From contig OX457068.1 of assembly GCA_949752795.1 (NCBI GenBank), forward strand, positions 61,011,582 through 61,075,581: a stretch of 64,000 nucleotides of DNA, in the 5' to 3' direction. The DNA comes from Hyperoodon ampullatus. Taxonomy: Eukaryota > Chordata > Mammalia > Artiodactyla > Ziphiidae. Positions 57,171-64,000 of the stretch are shown here, one piece after another (the stretch's first letter is position 1; each line of letters begins with the position of its first letter). The notes beneath the pieces are model-generated. The model was given only the letters and a program-made list of their open reading frames with translations, was not told the origin of the DNA and ran no database searches. Position numbers and translations under genes: made by a program.

Positions 57171-57385
57171 CCTGAGAGCTGGAGTCAGGAAATCTGGGTC
57201 TGAGTCTTATAAAGACTGACTTATAAAGGTGTGACCTTGAGCAATTCACACAGCTCCACTGAGCCTCAGTTTGCCCATATCTAAAATGGGATAAAGTTAT
57301 TCCTCCCACCTACCTTTCTGGCTTATTGCAAAATTACCTGAGACATCCTACATTAACATGCTTAGTGACCTGTAAATATTTCTAC
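57170..57385 (+). repeat. MIR SINE
   Basis: 'agctggagtcaggaaatctg', 'gtgaccttgagcaattcaca', 'gagcctcagtttgcccatat', 'ctaaaatgggataaagttat' are the MIR core in order. One of the better preserved MIRs here. Confidence 0.85.
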
Positions 57386-57869
57386 ATAAGCATGAGGCAT
57401 TATTATCCTTGCACAACTTTATGAGCAAACAAAAATATCCATATTCCATTTTTAAGGAGCAACCTGGGATTGGGTTCCTTCTCAAATTCACAAGGATTCT
57501 AAAAAGGCAGTCACCACTGTGACTGCTGAGTGGCCAGGGGCATCATAGAGCTATGGCAGTGGGACCAAGCTCCATCATTTTGTCGAGTGACTAAAGCAGT
57601 AGTCATTTATGAATTGAAGCAAGTCCTAATTTGCAATAATATATTTCATAAACTCTGTTTTCTATATTTTAATTACTATGCATAATTTGAAATATAATTT
57701 GTTAATATTGTACCTATGTGTGCTTCATACACACTGCAAGTCTGAGAAAAACCTGAACTACAAGGTCACTCTTATGATACCATGCATTATGGAATTATGG
57801 ATGAAGCAATGGCATGGGGGTATGCCAGTCTAAATTCTAATCACACTGGAAAGCTGTGGTAAGCTGAAT
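57386..57869. other. Unique sequence, no gene recognised
   Basis: Non-coding; nothing recognised. Confidence 0.45.
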
Positions 57870-58352
57870 AATGATTCCCTAAATATGCTCACATCCTAAT
57901 CCCCAGAACCTGTGAGTGCGTTACCTTACACGTAGACTAAATTTTGCACACGTGATAACACTAAGAATTTTGAGATAGGGAGATTAGCCTGGATTATCCA
58001 GGTGGGCCCAATGTAATCATTAAGGTCTTTATAAGAGGAAGGCAGGAGAGCCAAAGGTGTGAAGGAGATGATGACAGAAGTGGAAGTCAGAGTGATACAG
58101 GGACACCAGGCAAGGATTGTGGACAGCCTCTAGAAGCTGGAAAAGACAAAGGAACAGATTTTTCCCTAGAGCCTCCAGAACAGACATAGCCAATCCTGCT
58201 GACGCCTTGATTTTAGCCTACTGAATCTAATTTTGGACTTCTGACCTCCAGAACTATAAGAAAATAAATTTGTGTTGTTTTTAAACCACTAGGTTTGTGG
58301 TAAAACAAACCACACTCTTATTCCTCATTACAGCAGGAATAGGACACTAATG
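57870..58352 (+). mobile_element. MLT1-type MaLR solo LTR
   Basis: 'tcacatcctaatccccagaa', 'cctggattatccaggtgggc', 'ctgctgacgccttgatttta', 'cctccagaactataagaaaa', then AATAAATTTGTGTTGTTTTT. The order is that of MLT1 LTRs, with the poly(A) signal at the end. Confidence 0.8.
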
Positions 58353-58731
58353 TACTAATGTTTATATCTTTAAGATAAAGTAATTGTTTCAGATGTTCTC
58401 AAAGATCCCTTTCAGTTCTGACATCCTATAGAAAGATACTGTCTTACACTTGGGGAAATCCAGCTTTCCTTATAACAGTATAAATAGCAGTTACATAGAT
58501 AATTAGTGCTATGCTGCTTCTAGAAACGGGTTTGTTTAGTTTTTTATATTGTCTGTGTTCTGCCTTTAGTTTCTGTTGTATTTATTTGTGGAAGAAAAAT
58601 TATATGCTTACATTTTATTCTGGAACAAGATAGGGATGGAAAAAATGAATAAATGCAATGAAAAGAGTATAGGCTTCCAAGTTAGAGACAGTCTCCTGTC
58701 CTGCCTTTGCCCAAGAGTAGGAGTAGGCCAC

Positions 58732-58802
58732 TTCTCTCTCTCTCTCTCTTTGCCTCTCTCTCTCTCTGGCTGCTTCTGTCTTTCCCTTTCCCCCCTCTCT
58801 CT
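58732..58802. repeat. (CT)n-rich microsatellite
   Basis: Imperfect CT repeats interrupted by TTTGC and GGCTG; the overlapping Ser/Leu-rich frames are artefacts. Confidence 0.95.
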
Positions 58803-58804
58803 AT

Positions 58805-59725
58805 TAGTTTAATAGGCCTGCCATATCAAATTACCACAAACTATGTATCTTCAAACGATAAAAATTTATTATCTCACAGTTCAGGATGCCAGAAGTCCAA
58901 AATCAAGGCGTCAGCAATGTTAGCTCCTTCTGGAACCTTGGAAGGGGAATATGCTGCATGATTCTTCACAGCCTCTGGTGGTTGTCAGCAATCCTTTGCT
59001 ATCCTTGTCTTGTTGATGTATCATTTCAGTCTCCGCTTCTGTCATTACATGGCCTTTTCCTGTTTGTTTCTTCTGTGTCTCTGTTTTCTCTTCTTATAAG
59101 GATACCAGTTGTTCAATTTAGGACCCACCTTAATCCACCGTGACCTCTGTGCTACTCAGGGTTCTCCAGAGAAATAGAACCAGTAGGATACATATAAATG
59201 CAGAAAGATTTATTATAAGGAATCGGCTGATATGATTATGGAGGCTGACAAGTTTCAAGATCTGGACCCCGGAAAGCTGATGCTTAGTTCTAAGTCCAAA
59301 TGCCGGCATGCTGTAGATCCAGGAAAAGCCAACGTCTCAGTTTGAGTCTGAGGCAGGAGAAAACAATGCCCCAGGTGGAAGGCAGTCAGGTATCAGGAAT
59401 TCCCCCTTATTTGAGGAAGGGTAAGTCTTTTTGTTCTATTCAAGGTATTCAACTGATTGGATGAGGCCCAGCCTGCTTTACTCTATCAATTTAAATGTTA
59501 AACCCATCCAAAAACACCCTCACAGAAACACGCAGACTGACGTTTGATGAAATATCTGGGCACTCCATGACCCAGTCAAGTTGACACCTAAAATTAACTA
59601 TCACAGCCTCATCTTAACCAATTACATCTGCAAAGACCTTACTTCCAAATAAGATTACATTCTGACATTCCAGGTAGACATGAGTTTTGGGAGGACACTA
59701 TTTAGCCTGCTATAGCCTCTTCATG
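58805..59725 (-). mobile_element. MLT1-type LTR, antisense, split by another LTR
   Basis: The left part (58805-59147) reads 'ttattatctcacagttcagg', 'ttcttataaggataccagtt' and 'ggacccaccttaatccaccg'. The right part (59606-59725) continues 'cctcatcttaaccaattaca', 'aataagattacattctgaca' and 'agttttgggaggacactatt'. Together they give the reversed MLT1 order, with a 458-bp LTR inserted between. Confidence 0.8.
59148..59605. mobile_element. ERVL-type LTR nested in the MLT1 LTR
   Basis: It runs from TGTGCTACTCAGGGTTCTCC to TTAACTATCACA, so has TG...CA ends. It includes 'gatttattataaggaatcgg', 'gattggatgaggcccagcct' and 'acccagtcaagttgacacct', typical of an ERVL/MLT2-like LTR. Flanks are ACCTC (59143-59147) and GCCTC (59606-59610), a 5-bp duplication with one mismatch, as expected for ERVL. 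Confidence 0.78.
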
Positions 59726-59729
59726 TCCC

Positions 59730-60727
59730 AGTCTGCAAAATGAGGGCCTGGATACTAAGCAGTACTTCTCATGCTACAGTTCTGTTGGAGAATTTTACTG
59801 GAGGTTGGAGGCAGGTCATCTAAGGCAAAGGGCTCTGGGTGCTGATAAGATTGGGAAATGCTGCTTTGAACAAAACTGGACAGGTGATTCTTGATTAGGC
59901 TTTATTTCATGAAAGAGTGCTATGAGTCTTCAGGAGAGTCAATAGCAGCTATTCTTTTCCAGGGCTTATTGATCACAGAAACTTCCATCCTCTGTTTTTC
60001 TTGGCTTACCTATGAACACCTCCCAAACTAGAGTTCCCTGGAACTCAGTTTCAGAAACACTGGACAATGATCTCTAAGGAGTACTCAATTTCCAATAATC
60101 TGTGGTTTTATCAGTTACTAGTTCTCTAACCTCCTTTTAAAGAATAAATTCCTCTTGGATTCCTAGTGTTAGTTTAAATTATATTTATTATATTGTTACT
60201 TAAATATGAATAAACATAAAACTACCTATAAATCCCTTATACCTCTGACTCTTAGCAAACTATAAAACCCAAAGAAATGTGCAAACTAATTTCAAAGAAA
60301 ACTAATAAAATTAAAATTAACATTAATTTAAATGTAATTATTCTGCTGGAATTATATCACTGCTCACAATGCATATATGGTATGTTCTGTTCTGGGGTAG
60401 TTCAACAAATCTAGCACAATGTGCCACAGGTGATTTGATTCTCCTACGAGTTTCTTCTATTCAAATTCCAGGAATGTTTTATTTGCACAGCTCTCAGTGA
60501 TGCTTTCTCATGACAGGAACACACCATTTATATATTTCTTATATCTCTGCTCTTTTTTTTTATTACTGGTAAGGATTAGATAGTTCTCCTTTGTATCAGT
60601 ACCATAATAAACACAAATAGACAAAGCTATGACAATTGAGGGTGGGTTATTAAGTAGCCATTCAAAAGATCCAGAGTGTTTGTCTTTTCTTTAGATTATC
60701 ATTATCATTAGACTATAATAGAAAAGA

Positions 60728-60773
<46 letters not shown>

Positions 60774-62335
60774 TTATGTAAAGTAAACAAATACAATAAA
60801 GAACCGGCAAATACCAGAGATCATCTGCAGATCTCTTTAATTCCTTGGAGTCCTTTTAAAAAGTGCTAACTATAGATGCTCCTGGTTCTCTCAAAATAAC
60901 CTAAAACTTCTTCAACAGAGATCTACCCTGCTCTTTCCTTTCATTCTTTTCCTAGGGATCAAGGAGTCAAAAATATGTATGAATGTGATGCTCAGTCATA
61001 GATCTTAACTACTTGTCTCCATTCAGAAGATCATGGCCATGAACTTTCTCTTTATGTAACTATGTAGAAATCTGTGTACAGCTAAAAGTATTATGTGACT
61101 GCTGCAAACTCACAATTTAACCTTCAGAAAGAAAGCAATGAAGTCTAATGTTCTCCCCAGAATGACTTTCTGAGGTTGTCCTCACCATAAACAAATTTCT
61201 TTAATTCAAACTAACTGGCCTATGAAGAGGCCAGTATGAATTAGAGAAGTCTGAATTAAATTTTCTGTTTACTACCTAGTAAACATAACAACTCAAACTA
61301 GCATAACAAAGTGTTAAGAGGCAGAGGTCTTTAATGAGCTGCTTTAATGAACAGGTAAAAACAGTTTAAAATTAGCACAATGATTGTTTTCTTGCAAATT
61401 CACTGTCTACTATTCTATAAAGCATTTTAATTCTCTGCAATCTTGTTTACCCCAGTAATTTGCTTAGAAAACCCTTTCTTTCATAGCTAGAGTAGAAGCA
61501 ACACTTAGCTCAGGCCAGTCCAAATGAGCCAAGAGTTTAAAATAGTAGCATCTGATTTAATTAGGTTTTCCTAACAGCAAGTCAGGAAAATGCATTAACT
61601 CCCTTAGCCCATTAGGGGTTCCCTTTGTGTGCTGACATTAATTGCTGCCATTTACTTCATTGCCTGTTGCTTCCCTTCTGCCTTCTTATTGACAACACTG
61701 TGGATGGAGAACTTTTCTACAAACCTCCCTCAAACCAGCATTCTCAGCTCAGCAGATGGTACCTGAATGTGGATTTAGCTATCAGCCTGTTTGTTGAGAT
61801 TAGAAGGTCACCAAAAGGCCACTCTGACCAAAATCATAGAGACCTTTTTGTATATACCGGCAGCAAGTTCTGAAGCAGCCATTAAATAGACATAACCACC
61901 ATTAAAATTACTTCTTGAGGACTTTGAGAGATTTGCACACTTTTGGTAAAATCATAGTATCACTTTTCCTCTCATCTGGCTATTAATCACACATTGATGT
62001 ACATTATAGCATGGCATTTACTATAGTTTCTATTAACTTAAATTTCTTAGAGGTATGCCTTGTCTTTGCAACTAGAGAAACTTTGAGGACAGAGATTACT
62101 TTTCTCATATTTTTGCTCAACCCCCACTTTCACCCCAAGCCCCTGGCACAATGCTGTGCAAATAATAACAAATACTAAAAATTCCTTGATGAAAAGGCAA
62201 TAACATTTTAAACAATTAAAACTTAAGCAAGTAAAACTGCCTGAATTGTTCATTCTCAGTTTTTGTCACCTAAAAGTCACCAAGGTTCTAAGGGAATAGG
62301 ACCTAGGACAGGGAAATTTTGTGTCTTTGTTTTTT
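59730..62335. other. Unique AT-rich sequence with a (TA)n microsatellite
   Basis: A (TA)n tract of about 19 units lies at 60732-60770. No gene or other repeat is recognised. Short frames such as 61625-61873 lack family resemblance. Confidence 0.5.
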
Positions 62336-64000
62336 TAATATGGGTATTTTGATAGGGGTTGCATTAAATCTATAGATTGCTTTGGGTCGTATGTACATTT
62401 TAGCAATAGTAATTCCTCCAACCCATGACCATGGGATACCTTTCCATTCTTCATATCTTTAATTTCCTTCATCAGTGGCTTATAGTTTTCAGAGTATAAC
62501 TCTTTCACCTTGGTTAAAGTTTATTCCTAGGTATTTTATTCTTTTTGATGCAATTTTAAATGGGATTTTTTTTTTGCTTTCTCTTTCTGATAGTTCATTA
62601 TTAGTGTATAGAAAAGCAACAGATTTCTATATATTAATCTTGTATCCTGCCAATTTACTGAATTCTCTTATTAATTCTAATAGTTTTTAGGTGGAGATTT
62701 TAGGGTTTTCTATATATATATTATCATGCCATCTACAAATAGTGACACTTTTACTACTTCCCTTCCAATTTGGAGTCATTTTATTTCTTTTTCTTGTCAG
62801 ATTGCTGTGGCTAGGAATTCCAATACTATGTTAAATAGAAGTAACAAGAGTGGGCATCCTTGTCTTGTTCCTGAACTTAGAGGAAAGGCTTTCAGCTTTT
62901 CATCATTGAGTATGATGTTAGCTGTGGGTTTGTCATAAATGGACTTACCCTATGCTAACTTTGATGAGAGTTTTTTTCATGAGCGGATGTTAAATTTTTT
63001 CAAATGCTTTTTATATCTCTATTGAGATGATCATGTGATTTTTATCCTTCCTTTTGTTAATGTCATGTATCACATTTTTTGATTTGTAGACTTGAACCAT
63101 CCTTGCATCCTTGGGGGATAGATCCCAGTTGATCATGGTGTATGATCATCTTTATATGTTGTTGGATTTGGTTTACTAATATTTGTTTTGTTTTGTTTTG
63201 TTTTAACATCTTTATTAGAGTGTAATTTCTTTACAATGTTGTGTTAGTTTCTGCTGTACAACAAAGTGAATCATCTATAAGTATACATATATCCCCATAT
63301 CTCCTCCCTCTTGAGCCTCCCTCCTACCCTCCCTATCCCACCCGTCTATGTCGTCACAAAGCATCAAGCTGATCTCCCTGTGCTATGCAGCAGCTTCCCA
63401 CTTGCCATCTATTTTTCATTGAGTAGTGTGTATATGTCAATGCCTCTCACTTCGTCCCAGCTTCCCCTTCCCTGCCCAGTGTCCTCAAGTCCATTGTCTA
63501 CTTCTGTGTCTTTATTCCTGCCCTGCCACTAGGCTCATCAGTACCGTTTTTTTTAGATTCCATATATGTACATTAGCATATGGTATTTGTTTTTCTCTTT
63601 CTGACTTACTTCTCTCTGTATGACAGACTCTGGGTCCATCCACCTCATTACAAATAACTCAGTTTCGTTCTTTTTTATGACTGAGTAATATTTGTTGAGA
63701 ATTTTTGCATCTAAATTCACCAGACATATTGGCCTATAATTTTATTTCTTTGCAGTATCTTTCTCTGTTTTCAGTATCAGGATAATGGTGGCCTCACTGA
63801 GTGAATTTGGGAGCATTTCCTCTGCTTCAATTTTTTGGAAGAGTTTGGGAAGGATAGGTATCAGCTCTTATTTATATGTTTGGTAGAATTACCCTATGAA
63901 ACTGTCTGGTCCTGGACTTTTGTATCCTGGGAGTTTTTAAATTACTTATTCAATTTCACTACTAGATATTGGTCAGTTCAGATTATCTTATTTCTTCCAG
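62336..64000 (-). mobile_element. Older L1 ORF2 region, antisense, runs off the window
   Basis: Reads as the reverse of the L1 reverse-transcriptase region. CATGCCATCTACAAATAGTG corresponds to the reversed FADD site; TTGTCTTGTTCCTGAACTTA corresponds to reversed GTRQGCP; TTGATCATGGTGTATGATC corresponds to reversed IHHDQ. The frame has many stops. It is interrupted by a young L1 tail at 63188-63685, then continues from 63697 to the window end. Confidence 0.88.
63188..63685 (-). mobile_element. 5'-truncated L1 3' end nested in an older L1
   Basis: About 500 bp: a patterned tail (TTTTG)n at 63184-63205, then 3'UTR, then late ORF2 (CTCTGTATGACAGACTCTGG). The duplication TAATATTTGTT is seen at 63177-63187 and 63686-63696. 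The incoming L1 itself carries GAGTAATATT at this point, so the 5' junction shows microhomology. Confidence 0.88.

Overview
This is nuclear DNA from a mammal, almost certainly a whale or dolphin. Several tRNA-derived SINEs carry the diagnostic CHR-type body that begins with a TTCCCTGGTGGCGCAG-type head. The compact form without the longer CHR-1 tail is the one typical of cetaceans. The rest is dominated by LINE-1 (L1) copies of several ages, together with MIR, L2, MaLR/ERVL LTRs, ERV1-like LTRs and a hAT transposon fossil. I find no intact host gene: the window is a gene-poor, repeat-rich intergenic or deep intronic region. The only host-gene sequence is a processed pseudogene of VPS26C (DSCR3).

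Layout. Positions 1-14.2 kb hold unique AT-rich DNA, old L1 fragments carrying SINEs, and the VPS26C retrocopy on the minus strand (about 11.46-14.19 kb). That retrocopy has a poly(A) signal, an A-tail, a 9-bp target-site duplication (TSD) and an apparently retained 357-bp GT-AG intron. Positions 14.36-21.45 kb hold a full-length but decayed plus-strand L1 (L1-A) flanked by a perfect 15-bp TSD. Positions 21.5-27.5 kb are mostly unique DNA with a hAT element and old L1 pieces. Positions 27.5-34.8 kb hold a full-length young plus-strand L1 (L1-B) with a 15-bp TSD, intact ORF1 and an ORF2 broken by one 4-nt deletion. After a 3.1-kb spacer of old L1 plus an MLT1-type LTR, positions 37.9-45.65 kb hold a second full-length young L1 (L1-C) on the minus strand. 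L1-C has a continuous ORF2 that has lost its stop codon, and an ORF1 truncated by a nonsense change. Positions 45.7-64 kb contain two related ERV1-like LTRs, a 5'-inverted L1, SINEs, MIRs, a near-perfect 141-bp inverted repeat, an LTR nested in another LTR, and an old L1 at the right edge with a younger L1 tail inserted in it.

How the parts relate. L1-B and L1-C sit tail to tail and form a very large inverted repeat. Between them they hold one good ORF1 (in B) and one long ORF2 (in C). The three full-length L1s record family change in one window. The number of ~75-bp 5'UTR units is 1 in A, 2 in C and 3 in B. A pyrimidine tract before ORF1 is expanded in B and C only. The 3' end is about 45 nt shorter in B and C, next to a TATGAA-to-TATAAA change that could be a new poly(A) signal. 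A ~100-codon antisense frame lies in all three 5'UTRs, open in A and B and frameshifted in C. No new host system is evident. The most promising leads are these L1 features, the intron-retaining retrocopy and the 141-bp inverted repeat. Repeat family names come from recognising consensus motifs by eye and were not checked against a library.
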